Source: an uncultured Bacillota bacterium (GTDB lineage: Bacteria > Bacillota > Dethiobacteria > DTU022 > UBA8154). From it: a DNA stretch of 57,337 nt. Positions 34,443 through 43,580 of this stretch are shown here, one piece after another. Within the stretch, counting starts at the first letter, position 1. Each line of letters begins with the position of its first letter. The notes under the pieces are model-generated. The model worked only from the letters and a program-made list of their open reading frames with translations, was not told where the DNA came from and searched no databases. The DNA lies in contig CALJJZ010000065.1 in assembly GCA_937973635.1 (NCBI GenBank), forward strand, positions 1-57,337. The letters are read 5' to 3'. The position numbers were made by a program, and so were the translations under genes.

Positions 34443-35267
34443 ATGAGCCGCAGCAGGAGCGGGTGGAAATATCTTTTTGGCCCCGTTTTTTCGCGCAGAC
34501 TGGGCGTTTCTCTGGGTATCGACCTGATCCCTTTTAAAACATGCTCCCTTAATTGTGTTTACTGCGAATGCGGCGAGACCACCGACCTTACGGTCGGCTG
34601 CAGGGAATATGTGCCCGTCTCCGCTGTCCTGGCGGAATTGGAGCAATTCCTGTCGCGGCAGCCCTGCCTGGATTATCTGACCTTTGCCGGTTCGGGGGAA
34701 CCCCTGTTGCACAGCGGGATTGGCCGGATAATCGACGCCTTAAAGCGGCGTTATCCCCGCTACAGGGTGGCCGTGCTGACTAACGGCACCCTGCTCATGC
34801 GGCCGGAGGTGCAAGAGCAGCTTGCCTCTGCGGATCTGGTCGTGCCTTCCCTTGATGCGGCTACAGAGGAGGTCTTTCAGAAGGTCAACCGCCCGCACAG
34901 GAGCCTGCATTGCGCGGCGCTTATCTCCGGGCTGGCCGGCTTCCGCCGCAGCTACAAAGGCAGACTGGCCTTGGAGGTTTTCATTGTACCGGGGTTGAAC
35001 GATACGCCGCAGGAGCTGACTGCGCTCCAGGAAGCTGCCCGCCTTATCGGGCCGGACAGCCTGCAGCTGAACACGCTGGATCGGGCAGGCACAGAAGACT
35101 GGGTCACCCCGGCCGATCCAGCCCGTTTGGAAGAATGTGCCCGTATCCTGGGAGGCGCAGAGGTCTTTGCCGGTGGCCGGCCGCGCCGCCGCGTCCTTTT
35201 TTCCGGGCAGGGGGAGCAGGATCTATCCTGCCCGGCAGGGGCGGGAGAGAAGAAAAGAGGTAGTTAA
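34443..35267 (+). CDS. Radical SAM protein
   Basis: 274 residues from ATG 34443 (an upstream extension is not conserved-looking). It begins with the family signature YLFGPVFSRRLGVSLGIDLIPFKTCSL and has the cluster motif CSLNCVYCEC (CxxxCxxC) and TFAGSGEPLLH. This subgroup is a widespread radical SAM family of unknown substrate, distantly like TYW1/MoaA. The inositol-phosphatase-like gene starts one base after its stop, suggesting one transcript. Confidence 0.82.
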   Translation: MSRSRSGWKYLFGPVFSRRLGVSLGIDLIPFKTCSLNCVYCECGETTDLTVGCREYVPVSAVLAELEQFLSRQPCLDYLTFAGSGEPLLHSGIGRIIDALKRRYPRYRVAVLTNGTLLMRPEVQEQLASADLVVPSLDAATEEVFQKVNRPHRSLHCAALISGLAGFRRSYKGRLALEVFIVPGLNDTPQELTALQEAARLIGPDSLQLNTLDRAGTEDWVTPADPARLEECARILGGAEVFAGGRPRRRVLFSGQGEQDLSCPAGAGEKKRGS

Positions 35268-35268
35268 A

Positions 35269-36063
35269 ATGCTTGACCTTGAACAGGTAATGGAAAAACT
35301 GCTGGTGTATATCCGGGAAACGGGCAGGATGCAAAAGGAACGCCTGGGGGAGGCCGGCCTGAGGATGCAGCGCAAGCATTCAGGGGCCGAACTGGTCACG
35401 GAGGTGGATGAGCTTTCGGAGAAGCTGCTCCTTCAGGGTATCAATACCATCTGCCCGGACCATGATATCCTTTCGGAGGAATACGGAGCCATCAACCGTC
35501 AGTCGGAGTACCTGTGGATTATTGATCCCCTTGACGGCACCAACAATTATTACCAGGGCATCCCCATTTTTGCCATCTCCGTGGCCTTGCAGCAGCGGGG
35601 TGAAACCGTGCTGGGCGTTGTTTACCAGCCGGTTCTGGAGGAGATGTTTACGGTGCTAAAGGGGAAGGGGGCCTGGCTGAACGGCAAGAAGTTAAGGGTT
35701 TCGCAGAAGACCGAGCTTTCGGAATGTGTGCTGGCCACGGGATTCCCCTATGATAAAGGGACGCACCGGGAAAACAACGCAGATTATTTTTCGTACTTTG
35801 TGCCCCGGGTAAGGGGGCTGCGCCGCCTTGGGGCCGCTGCCTACGACCTCGCCTGCGTGGCGGCCGGCCGTTTTGACGGTTTCTGGGAGCTGAACCTTTC
35901 TCCCTGGGATGTGGCTGCCGGCACCCTGCTGGTGCAGGAGGCGGGGGGCAGGATCATCTACCTGGAAAAACGGGGGGTCTCCCTGATAGCAGGCAACGAG
36001 GTGATCAGCGGCTTAATCAGGGAAGCCATCGCCCGCGTTGACGCCGCGCGAAACGGCGGCTGA
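35269..36063 (+). CDS. Inositol monophosphatase-family phosphatase
   Basis: 264 residues from ATG 35269 (AGAGG upstream). Metal motifs LVTEVD, SEEYG, IDPLDGTNNYYQG and later SPWDVAAG are those of the IMPase/FBPase/CysQ superfamily, Mg-dependent phosphatases. The exact substrate (inositol phosphate, PAP or fructose-1,6-bisphosphate) cannot be told from these motifs. Confidence 0.88.
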   Translation: MLDLEQVMEKLLVYIRETGRMQKERLGEAGLRMQRKHSGAELVTEVDELSEKLLLQGINTICPDHDILSEEYGAINRQSEYLWIIDPLDGTNNYYQGIPIFAISVALQQRGETVLGVVYQPVLEEMFTVLKGKGAWLNGKKLRVSQKTELSECVLATGFPYDKGTHRENNADYFSYFVPRVRGLRRLGAAAYDLACVAAGRFDGFWELNLSPWDVAAGTLLVQEAGGRIIYLEKRGVSLIAGNEVISGLIREAIARVDAARNGG

Positions 36064-36118
36064 AAAGCAGGGAGGGCCCGGGACGGACAAATTTGGGATC
36101 GCGCTCCTGGGAATGGGT

Positions 36119-36514
36119 TCAAAGACGGGCATATTCCTCTTCGCCCGGCGTTGTTGTCCCGGACGGCACGGGGGTTGTTTTGCTGTCTAAAAAACCTTCC
36201 GCCATCTCCACGATCTTCTCCAGCGGTGACTTTGCTGTGGCGGTCAGCGGCACAACGGTAAGCTCCCCTTCTTTGAAGATCAGTATGGCCGCAGGCGTGA
36301 TTTTACAGCCCAGACCTGCCCCGTAATTGCCCGCCGCTAACACTCCCTCTTCTTTTTGGCCTCCCTCTCCCCCGCCCAGGAAAAAACTTACTGTCAAAAC
36401 GGGCAGCAGGGTCACGGCCCCGAGTGCCAGCGGTTCTCCTAGGACGGTTTCCGTACGCAGCAGGCCCTGCAGTTTTTCCAGGAGGGCGTTAAAGAGGTTG
36501 TTCCCAGGTTCCAC
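36119..36514 (-). CDS. gerW: GerW/YtfJ family spore protein
   Basis: 131 residues: NLFNALLEKLQGLLRTETVLGEP at the N-terminus, a hydrophobic middle (VTLLPVLTVSFFLGGGEGG) and GAGLGCKITPAAILIF, the hallmark of YtfJ. GerW is needed for spore germination in Bacillus. GTG start at 36514 after GGAGG. It is downstream of purL but a terminator-like hairpin separates them, so it may have its own promoter. Confidence 0.85.
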   Translation of the reverse strand: MEPGNNLFNALLEKLQGLLRTETVLGEPLALGAVTLLPVLTVSFFLGGGEGGQKEEGVLAAGNYGAGLGCKITPAAILIFKEGELTVVPLTATAKSPLEKIVEMAEGFLDSKTTPVPSGTTTPGEEEYARL

Positions 36515-36573
36515 AGCATCTACCTCCAGTACCTATTAATTTAGCCTGATTTTCCATCATTAATACATACTGG

Positions 36574-36600
36574 AAAAACGCTGGCAACCCGGTTGTTGCC
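36574..36600 (-). terminator. Terminator of purL
   Basis: On the minus strand GGCAAC and GTTGCC form a stem (36600-36583) followed by a T5 run (36578-36574), about 10 bases past the purL stop. Confidence 0.6.
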
Positions 36601-36602
36601 GG

Positions 36603-39600
36603 TTATTGAAAATATTTTACCCCTGCGGCAAAAATCCTTTGCTCTTTATCTCCGGGCACATTGAGGGCGAGCCCGGGGTCCAGCCGTTCCGGGTGGCCCA
36701 TGCGGCCGAGCACCCTGCCGTCGGGGCTGGTGATCCCCTCTATGGCTTCCACGGAACCGTTGGGGTTGTACGGCATCTCGGCGGCCGGGTTTCCCTCCAG
36801 GTCTACATAGCGGGTAGCCACCTGGCCGTTTTGTATCAGCTGTTCCAGTACCGCCGGGCCGGCGATAAACCTCCCTTCGCCGTGGGAGACGGCGATGGTT
36901 TCAATATGGCCCGCCTCCACGTTGCTGAACCAGGGGGAGAGGGTGGAAACAACGCGCGTCCGCACGATGGTGGAGACATGACGTCCGATCTGGTTAAAAG
37001 TAAGGGTGGGGCTGTTTTCGTCCAGAGCCACAATTTCCCCGTAGGGTACAAGGCCCAGCTTAATCAGCGCTTGAAAACCGTTGCAGATGCCCAGCATCAG
37101 CCCGTCCCGGTTTTGCAGGAGTTCCCTTACCGCTTCGCTGATACGGTTGTTCCTGAAAAAAGCGGCAATGAACTTGCCTGACCCCTCCGGCTCGTCGCCG
37201 GCGCTAAAACCGCCGGGCAGCATCACAATCTGGGCCTTGCCGATGCGCCTGGCCATCTCCCTGATAGAAAATTCCACATCGGCGGGGGAAAGGTTGCGCA
37301 TCACCATGGTATCTACAAGGGCGCCAGCCTTCTTGAAGGCCCTGGCTGAGTCGTATTCGCAATTTGTCCCCGGGAAAACGGGAATGAAAACCCTGGGACG
37401 GGCCAGGGATAGCGCCGGTCTCCTGGTATTTCTCCTGGTGTCATGGATCTCCCGGAGCTGCTTCTTCTCTACCCCGGTACGGGTGGGAAACACCTTTTCC
37501 AGGGTTTCCGTCCATGCGGCGTAGATCTCTGCCAGGGGAAGGCGCGTGCCGTTGACCAGGATGGCGGCTTCTTCCGTAACAACGCCCAGCTCCACGTAAG
37601 GCGTCTCTCCAAAGAGCTCTGCCAGGGGGGCCTTTTCCTTTATCTCCAGGATGAGCGCGCCATAGCCGGGGGCAAAAAGGGTCTCCTCGGGCAGTACCGT
37701 TTTAAAAGCCATACCCAGGCCGTTGCCGAAACACATCCTGCTTACGGCGGCGGCGATGCCGCCGTTTCTGACGGCATGGGCGGCCAGCACCAGCCCCTTT
37801 TTCATCAGGTTGTTTATGCGGGTAAAATTGCTTTTCAGCTGCTCAAAATCGGGCAGTTCAAAGGCATCCCGCGGAGCGGGCACGAGCACCACTTTGCTGC
37901 CGGCCTGCTTGAATTCCTGGGAGATGAGCTGCTCCCTCTTTAGTGTATTCACGGCGAAGGCTACCAGGGTAGGTGGGACGTGCAGCTCCATAAAGGTGCC
38001 GGACATGCTGTCTTTGCCGCCGATGGCGGGGATGCCCAACTTTTTTTGCGCCAGGAGGGCGCCCAGCAACGCGCTGAAAGGTTTGCCCCAGCGGGTCGCC
38101 TCCCGCCCCAGCTTCTCGAAATATTCCTGCAGGGTCAGGCGTATTTTTTCGTACTTGCCCCCTAAGGCAACGCTCTTGGCTGCCGCCTCTACTACGGCGT
38201 AGAGGGCGCCGTGGAAGGGGCTCCACCTGGCAAGCTGGGGGTTGTAGCCAAAAGTAGCTAGCGTAGCGGTATTGGTTTCGCCCTCCCGTACGGGGAGGAG
38301 GGCGGCCATACCGTCGGCCGGTGTGGCCTGGTACTTGCCGCCAAAGGGCATAAGCAGAGTACCTGCCCCGATTGTACTATCAAACATCTCCACGAGGCCT
38401 TTCTGGCTGCACACGTTCAGGTCCGCCAGGTTTGCCTTCCAGGCCCGTCTGAGGTCCGGCAGGGCTGCTGCTATGGCCCCGGGGAGCTCCCGGAAATAAT
38501 TTTGCTCCGGCAGGGGGGGAAGCACCCGGACGGCGGTTTTCTGCCTGACGCCGTTGGTATTGAGGAAATCGCGGCTGAGATCGACGATAAGCTTGCCCCG
38601 CCAGGACATCCTCAGCCTGCGCTCTTTCGTCACCTTTGCCACCACGGTGCTTTCCAGGTTTTCGGCCCGGGCATAGCTGTGGAAGATCTCCGCCTCGGCG
38701 GCATCCACGACTACGGCCATCCGCTCCTGGGATTCGGAGATGGCCAGCTCGGTGCCGTCAAGGCCCTCATACTTTTTGGGGATCAGATCCAGGTTTACCT
38801 CTACGCCGTCAGTGAGCTCGCCGATGGCTACGGAAACACCGCCGGCGCCAAAGTCGTTGCATTTTTTAATCATGCGGCTGACACGGGGGTCCCGGAAAAG
38901 CCGCTGGAGCTTGCGTTCCGTAGGCGGATTCCCTTTTTGCACTTCCGCCCCGCACGAAGCGAGGGAAGCCGTCGTATGTTCCTTGGAGGAGCCGGTGGCT
39001 CCGCCGCAGCCGTCCCGCCCTGTCCTGCCGCCCACCAGGATAATGACGTCACCGGGGGCCGGAGTTTTACGCACCACGTTTTCTGCGGGCGCTGCCCCGA
39101 GGACAAAACCTATTTCCATGCGTTTGGCCAGAAAACCTTCGTCGTACAGCTCTGCAACCTGCCCCGTGGCCAGCCCGATCTGGTTGCCGTAAGAACTGTA
39201 ACCGGCCGCTGCCTCTGTAGTGATCTTACGCTGGGGCAGTTTTCCCGGCAGGGTGTCGGCAACGCGGGTCCGAGGATCGGCGCTGCCGGTGACACGCATG
39301 GCCTGGTAGACATAGGACCTCCCCGCTAGGGGGTCGCGGATGGCGCCGCCCAGGCAGGTGGCCGCCCCGCCGAAAGGTTCTATCTCCGTAGGATGATTAT
39401 GCGTTTCGTTCTTGAACATAACCAGCCACGTTTCTTCCCGGCCGTCCACGTCCACCTGGACTTTAATGCTGCAGGCATTGATCTCCTCCGATTCGTCCAG
39501 GTCCGGGAGCAGTCCCCGCTGCCTGAGCTCTTTCATGCCTAGCAGGGCCATGTCCATAAGGCAGATCTCTTTTTGCTCTGCCCCGTAGACATACGCCCTG

Positions 39601-40382
39601 GACTGCAGGTATTCCCGGTACGCCTCTTTAAAGGGGGCGGTGAAATACCCTTCCTCGAAGGAAATATTTTCCATAACAGTTAAGAAAGTGGTATGGCGGC
39701 AGTGGTCGGACCAGTAAGTATCGATGACCCTGAGCTCTGTTAAGGTAGGCTCCCTTTTCTCCGTATCCCGGAAATACGCCTGACAGAAAAGGAGGTCCTC
39801 CAGGCCCATGGCCAGCCCCAGGCACTGCTGCAGCTCCAGGAGAAAAGCGTCCGTCCCCGTGATAAAGCCGTGCAGCACAGCCACGTCTCCGGGCTGTGCA
39901 TAAGCCGGTTCCAGCTGCTGCGGTTTGGAGAGTGCCGCTTCCATGGAATCTACGGGGTTGATGCAGTAGTCTTTGATACGCTCAAAATCAGCATCAGAAA
40001 TACGGCCGCGCAGCACAATTACCTTTGCCGAAAGGATGGGCGGCTGCTCCTTCTGGGTGAGCAGCTGCACGCACTGGGCCGCCGAGTCGGCCCTCTGGTC
40101 GAATTGCCCGGGCAGGTAGGCCACGGCAAAGGCCCGTTCATTTTCAGCCAACGGCAGCTCTTCCTCGTAGATCAGGTCTACGGGCGGTTCGGCAAAGATG
40201 ATGCTGCGGGCGGCAGCGTATGCTTCCTCCGTAAGGCCGGCCAGGTCATAACGGTTAACGACCCTTACGCCCTCAAGCCCTGCTATTTCCAGGTTTTCTT
40301 TAAGATCGGCATAAAGCTTTTGCCCTTCAATATCAAAACCCTTGCGTTTTTCTACGTAGATCCTGCGCACATTGTTTGCCAA
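36603..40382 (-). CDS. purL: Phosphoribosylformylglycinamidine synthase, large fused form
   Basis: 1259 residues. A PurS-like N-domain, the AIRS-type ATP-binding core (GYSSYGNQIGLATG, GGTGRDGCGGATGSS-like region, DFGAGGVSVAIGEL, GGKDSMSGTF) and a C-terminal glutamine amidotransferase with catalytic Cys in LGICNGFQALIKLGL and His in GHIETIAVSHGEGRF. It makes FGAM in purine synthesis. Many Firmicutes use separate PurS/PurL/PurQ, but the long single chain is common in some clostridia. The start is TTG after AAGGGGG with a TATAAT 25 bases upstream. No other purine gene is near. Confidence 0.93.
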   Translation of the reverse strand: MANNVRRIYVEKRKGFDIEGQKLYADLKENLEIAGLEGVRVVNRYDLAGLTEEAYAAARSIIFAEPPVDLIYEEELPLAENERAFAVAYLPGQFDQRADSAAQCVQLLTQKEQPPILSAKVIVLRGRISDADFERIKDYCINPVDSMEAALSKPQQLEPAYAQPGDVAVLHGFITGTDAFLLELQQCLGLAMGLEDLLFCQAYFRDTEKREPTLTELRVIDTYWSDHCRHTTFLTVMENISFEEGYFTAPFKEAYREYLQSRAYVYGAEQKEICLMDMALLGMKELRQRGLLPDLDESEEINACSIKVQVDVDGREETWLVMFKNETHNHPTEIEPFGGAATCLGGAIRDPLAGRSYVYQAMRVTGSADPRTRVADTLPGKLPQRKITTEAAAGYSSYGNQIGLATGQVAELYDEGFLAKRMEIGFVLGAAPAENVVRKTPAPGDVIILVGGRTGRDGCGGATGSSKEHTTASLASCGAEVQKGNPPTERKLQRLFRDPRVSRMIKKCNDFGAGGVSVAIGELTDGVEVNLDLIPKKYEGLDGTELAISESQERMAVVVDAAEAEIFHSYARAENLESTVVAKVTKERRLRMSWRGKLIVDLSRDFLNTNGVRQKTAVRVLPPLPEQNYFRELPGAIAAALPDLRRAWKANLADLNVCSQKGLVEMFDSTIGAGTLLMPFGGKYQATPADGMAALLPVREGETNTATLATFGYNPQLARWSPFHGALYAVVEAAAKSVALGGKYEKIRLTLQEYFEKLGREATRWGKPFSALLGALLAQKKLGIPAIGGKDSMSGTFMELHVPPTLVAFAVNTLKREQLISQEFKQAGSKVVLVPAPRDAFELPDFEQLKSNFTRINNLMKKGLVLAAHAVRNGGIAAAVSRMCFGNGLGMAFKTVLPEETLFAPGYGALILEIKEKAPLAELFGETPYVELGVVTEEAAILVNGTRLPLAEIYAAWTETLEKVFPTRTGVEKKQLREIHDTRRNTRRPALSLARPRVFIPVFPGTNCEYDSARAFKKAGALVDTMVMRNLSPADVEFSIREMARRIGKAQIVMLPGGFSAGDEPEGSGKFIAAFFRNNRISEAVRELLQNRDGLMLGICNGFQALIKLGLVPYGEIVALDENSPTLTFNQIGRHVSTIVRTRVVSTLSPWFSNVEAGHIETIAVSHGEGRFIAGPAVLEQLIQNGQVATRYVDLEGNPAAEMPYNPNGSVEAIEGITSPDGRVLGRMGHPERLDPGLALNVPGDKEQRIFAAGVKYFQ

Positions 40383-40433
40383 AGTAACGCCCCCTTCCCG
40401 CCCTATTATAACACTTTTGGCCGAAGAAAACAG

Positions 40434-40475
40434 ACCCCGAGGCTGCAGTTTATGATGGTCCTGCAGCCCCGGGGT
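40434..40475 (-). terminator. Terminator of SatP-like gene
   Basis: ACCCCG/CGGGGT plus GGCTGCAG/CTGCAGCC give a long stem just downstream of the minus-strand gene that ends at 40517. The minus-strand tail reads TCTGTTTTCTT. Confidence 0.65.
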
Positions 40476-40516
40476 TTGAAAGGGTCTCCAAACAGGAAAG
40501 GGGTAAAATAAGGTTG

Positions 40517-41122
40517 TTAGCCGGAGACGCTAGCCGACGGCGGCTTGAACAGCGGTGCGCCTAGGGGCAGCACCACACGGCCAAAGACCTCGTTGAGGTA
40601 GATGGCGCAGGCCACGTAGACCATGCCCAGGGCAAAAATCAGCAGTAAGTACCAGCCGATTGTGGCTACGCCCGCGCCCACTGCGCCGAGCATAGCCAGC
40701 CCTACGATCCAGAGGCCGACATCAAGCAAAACAACAAGATAAAAAACAGTCGAACTGACAAGTCCTGTGGCATATAAAAGGGCGAGAACATAAGCGGCTA
40801 CCACTAAAAAGCCGATACCGTTAAGGTAAGGTGGTGCGGGGCTTTTGGTCCAGATCTTGATAATTTCTCCGAAAGCAGGAGTAATACAGAGCATAAAGCC
40901 AAAAAGGACCAGAGGTGTAGCCAGTAACAAACCACCCCGGCGGTAATCAATGATCCCGCAAATTACCTGCACCAGGCCGCCGAAAAGGAGCCAGGGAATA
41001 ATAATAGGTGCCCCTTCGGGGGGTATCCACCCGAGGTTCAAGGCACTGAGGGGAATGACCACGGTACACAGCCCCAGGATCCCGCAAGCCTGCGTGTTGC
41101 CCCAAAAAACATCCTTCTCCAT
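40517..41122 (-). CDS. GPR1/FUN34/YaaH (SatP-like) transporter
   Basis: 201 residues with six membrane helices. NTQACGILGLCTVVIPLSAL and LLFGGLVQVICGIIDYRRGG match the family, whose hallmark NPAPLGL appears here in a degenerate form. Members move acetate or related short acids. It sits at the downstream edge of the aromatic gene cluster but behind its own promoter. A product acid is a plausible but unshown substrate. AGGAGGAG precedes the ATG. Confidence 0.75.
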   Translation of the reverse strand: MEKDVFWGNTQACGILGLCTVVIPLSALNLGWIPPEGAPIIIPWLLFGGLVQVICGIIDYRRGGLLLATPLVLFGFMLCITPAFGEIIKIWTKSPAPPYLNGIGFLVVAAYVLALLYATGLVSSTVFYLVVLLDVGLWIVGLAMLGAVGAGVATIGWYLLLIFALGMVYVACAIYLNEVFGRVVLPLGAPLFKPPSASVSG

Positions 41123-41211
41123 CCAAACTCCTCCTTATTATTTTTTAAAGAGATCTTGTTGCAGCGGCTGGCATGGAGGTGCTGTGGCCCTTTCTTTTAT
41201 TCTCTCCTCTT

Positions 41212-41259
41212 ATTATATATAATTTACGCAAATTTTTGTCAAGTTATATTATATATAAT
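41212..41259. promoter_or_regulatory. Paired 12-bp palindromes and promoter of SatP-like gene
   Basis: The perfect palindrome ATTATATATAAT occurs at 41212-41223 and 41248-41259, 36 bp apart. Between them on the minus strand lies TTGACA (41242-41237) with a 17-base spacer to TATATA. The left palindrome covers the -10. This looks like an operator pair. Confidence 0.55.
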
Positions 41260-41361
41260 GCTAAAAATATTTGAAAAACTTAAACTAGAGCAGACCCCGC
41301 TCCCTGGCATGGGTACCCGAGTCGGCGGGGTCACATTTGGGCTAACTGCAAAGACTAAAGA

Positions 41362-41553
41362 TTAAAAATGGGGAGCCGTGGAGCCTGTTATTTTTTCCAC
41401 TGCCGCTTTAAAAATATTTATTGTTTCCGGGCTGTCCGGTTCTGTAGCGGCCAAAACTGGAGAAATTTTTGTTGCCTGGGCAAGCTGCAGCTTTCCCGTA
41501 TGCCCTTTTTGGTCAGCAACATACTTATAATATTTTAATAATTTTTCCCCCAT
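41362..41553 (-). CDS. 63-residue protein, unknown
   Basis: A small protein with a basic first third and no membrane segment: MGEKLLKYYKYVADQKGHTG at the start, a helical middle and TGSTAPHF at the end. It begins 2 bases after the stop of the sensor-domain gene, so it is almost certainly translated with it. I see no known motif. The short gap suggests a functional link to sensing or chemotaxis, but this is only context. Confidence 0.55.
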   Translation of the reverse strand: MGEKLLKYYKYVADQKGHTGKLQLAQATKISPVLAATEPDSPETINIFKAAVEKITGSTAPHF

Positions 41554-41555
41554 AA

Positions 41556-42167
41556 TTAATCATCTCCTATCCTGAACTCTTGCAGGGCCTCAATATAAGG
41601 CTTAGCCACATCACCCCAGGCAGCAGGCGGCTGGATCAGCCATCCGCAGTTCTCGTCCCCTTTGCCTACGCATACGGGTTCTATGGCAATGAGTTTTGCG
41701 CCAAAAAAGCCTGAACACCACCCTGAAGCGTATCCCATTAAAGACCAGCAGACAGGTTCCTTAGCTGTTTCAAAGTACGACAGGTGTTGTTCGGCTTCAT
41801 AAGAATTGGACCAGATACCTGTAAAATAAAACTCACCTTTATTTCTGTCAAAACGGATTTCGGTAGGAGTGGCCTTGACTACCCCTTCCCAGGTATGGAT
41901 GACGGGCCCGGAAGCTAGAAGATCCATTTCACTGTCAAAAGTGTAATTGACCTTCATCTGCATGAAATCGGCAAAGCCGTTCTGAAAGCCAAATTTAAGA
42001 AAAAACTCCCTGGCTTTGGACCAGCCGATTTCGTCAATGAGCTTATTGCGCAGGTACCCTATGGCGTTGGTATCGAAGATGACCAGCCTGCTGTCTTTAA
42101 ACATCGTCAAACCTGTTTCAAGATTAAATTTTAAGTCTTTGGAGAAATCGAAATCAGTGGCTTTCAT
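41556..42167 (-). CDS. Stand-alone XylR_N/V4R aromatic-sensor protein
   Basis: 203 residues. The N-terminal half matches the XylR_N activator domain (RLVIFDTNAIGYLRNKLI, ...FLKFGFQNGFADF) and the C-terminal half a V4R domain (YASGWCSGFFGAKLIAIEPVCVGKGDENC), with the E-x2-C-x7-C metal-site spacing seen in DmpR-type phenol sensors. DmpR and XylR have a sigma-54 AAA domain and HTH after this module; here the chain stops, so it cannot activate transcription alone. It lies between a chemoreceptor gene and a small orphan in the UbiD operon. It probably binds phenol or a related aromatic. Confidence 0.78.
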   Translation of the reverse strand: MKATDFDFSKDLKFNLETGLTMFKDSRLVIFDTNAIGYLRNKLIDEIGWSKAREFFLKFGFQNGFADFMQMKVNYTFDSEMDLLASGPVIHTWEGVVKATPTEIRFDRNKGEFYFTGIWSNSYEAEQHLSYFETAKEPVCWSLMGYASGWCSGFFGAKLIAIEPVCVGKGDENCGWLIQPPAAWGDVAKPYIEALQEFRIGDD

Positions 42168-42311
42168 TTTCTTACCCCCATCATCTTATTCTTATGCTGC
42201 CTTGGGCCTAGCCAAAAAATGCTTTTCACCTCCCTTTCCTTGCAGTTCCCTGGCCACCTCCTTTAGCTGATTTTTTTTGTGTTTGTGGCCGCTTCGCCTT
42301 TGCTAAAGCAG

Positions 42312-43535
42312 TTACTTTGTTTTTGAGGCGGCGTTAAAACGGTCCAGCACAGCCAATAACTTTTCGTTGGTAAGGGGCAGCTCCTGGGCCAAGGCGGTAA
42401 TCTCTTCCATGGTGGCCGATTGTTCTTCGATCGCGGCGGATACTTCCTCGCTTCCTGCGCTTACCCCCTCGGAAGCTGTGGCGATGATATCAATTTTTTC
42501 TACAATTTTCTCTACGCCTTGAATAATATTCTTTAAACTTTCGCCTGTCTGGAGGATAACATTTGAGCTTTCCTGGACTTTTTGAGCGGCGTAGGCCATT
42601 TTGTCTACAACATTTTTACTCTCTTTCTGGGTATCGCTGATCAGCAGGGCAATTTCGGAAGCGGCCTTTCCTGACTGCTCTGCCAGCTTGCGCACCTCGT
42701 CCGCTACTACGGCAAAACCCCTGCCCTGCTCCCCGGCCCTGGCAGCTTCAATGGCGGCATTTAAGGCCAGAAGGTTTGTTTGGGCGGCGACGTTCTTGAT
42801 CATGTTCACAATAACGCCTATTTTTTCCGCGTGGCTGTTTAAATTATTGACGGCACCGGTTAGCTCTTTAATTATTTCATTCGTCTGCTGGATGGTCTTT
42901 ACCGCAGCCTCGATGGCCTCTTTGCCGCCTTCAGCTTGCAAAGCGATGTCTATGCTGACTTCAGACATCTGCTGGGTACTTTCATGCATCTTGCGCGCAT
43001 TTTCTGCAAATTCATTTGCCGAGGCAGCTACCTCCTGCAGTGAAGCGCTCATCTCCTGGGAAGATGCGGCCAAGGATTCTCCTGCGGAGAACATGGTGTC
43101 TATTTCCCTTTTTATCTCCAGGACCATGGCCCTGAGAGAATTATTTAATGTTCCCAAGGCCTTTGTCAGGGTTCCAAACTCTTCCGGCAGCTGCGAGAGC
43201 TCAGCAGAAGGGCCTGCAGAGAGGGTGCCGTTTTGCATTTTCTCCACGGCCAGGGCAAGACTAGTTAATCGCCCCAAAAGGGATCTTATTAGCAAGGAGA
43301 AATATATGTAAACTAGCAAGGCGACAAAAAAGGCGGCCGGGATTAAGCTTTTGCCATAAGCGCCGGTCACTGCATCTACAGCGGAGAACTCCGCCCCTGC
43401 CTTTAAGGCGGTTGTCTTGATTAGTGGCATGAACCAAAATAAATTTATTAGTAGGAACAGGATTGTTACTGCTAATACACCGGACAGCAACAACCTTTGT
43501 TTCAGGCCAATTGACAAGCCGCTTTTCTTCAGCAT
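42312..43535 (-). CDS. Methyl-accepting chemotaxis protein without extracellular ligand domain
   Basis: 407 residues. Two membrane helices (about 14-36 and 65-87) leave only about 28 residues outside, too few for a ligand-binding domain. A HAMP-like linker is followed by the signalling domain with [22 protein letters not shown], the CheA/CheW contact tip. It sits 45 bp after ubiX and 144 bp before the stand-alone V4R sensor gene, inside the aromatic operon. The signal must be cytoplasmic or come from a partner. The ATG follows GGGAGG. Confidence 0.85.
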   Translation of the reverse strand: MLKKSGLSIGLKQRLLLSGVLAVTILFLLINLFWFMPLIKTTALKAGAEFSAVDAVTGAYGKSLIPAAFFVALLVYIYFSLLIRSLLGRLTSLALAVEKMQNGTLSAGPSAELSQLPEEFGTLTKALGTLNNSLRAMVLEIKREIDTMFSAGESLAASSQEMSASLQEVAASANEFAENARKMHESTQQMSEVSIDIALQAEGGKEAIEAAVKTIQQTNEIIKELTGAVNNLNSHAEKIGVIVNMIKNVAAQTNLLALNAAIEAARAGEQGRGFAVVADEVRKLAEQSGKAASEIALLISDTQKESKNVVDKMAYAAQKVQESSNVILQTGESLKNIIQGVEKIVEKIDIIATASEGVSAGSEEVSAAIEEQSATMEEITALAQELPLTNEKLLAVLDRFNAASKTK

Positions 43536-43580
43536 ACTGTCTGCCTCCCGTGAGATGTTTGTAAAGATATGGTAGCCCTT

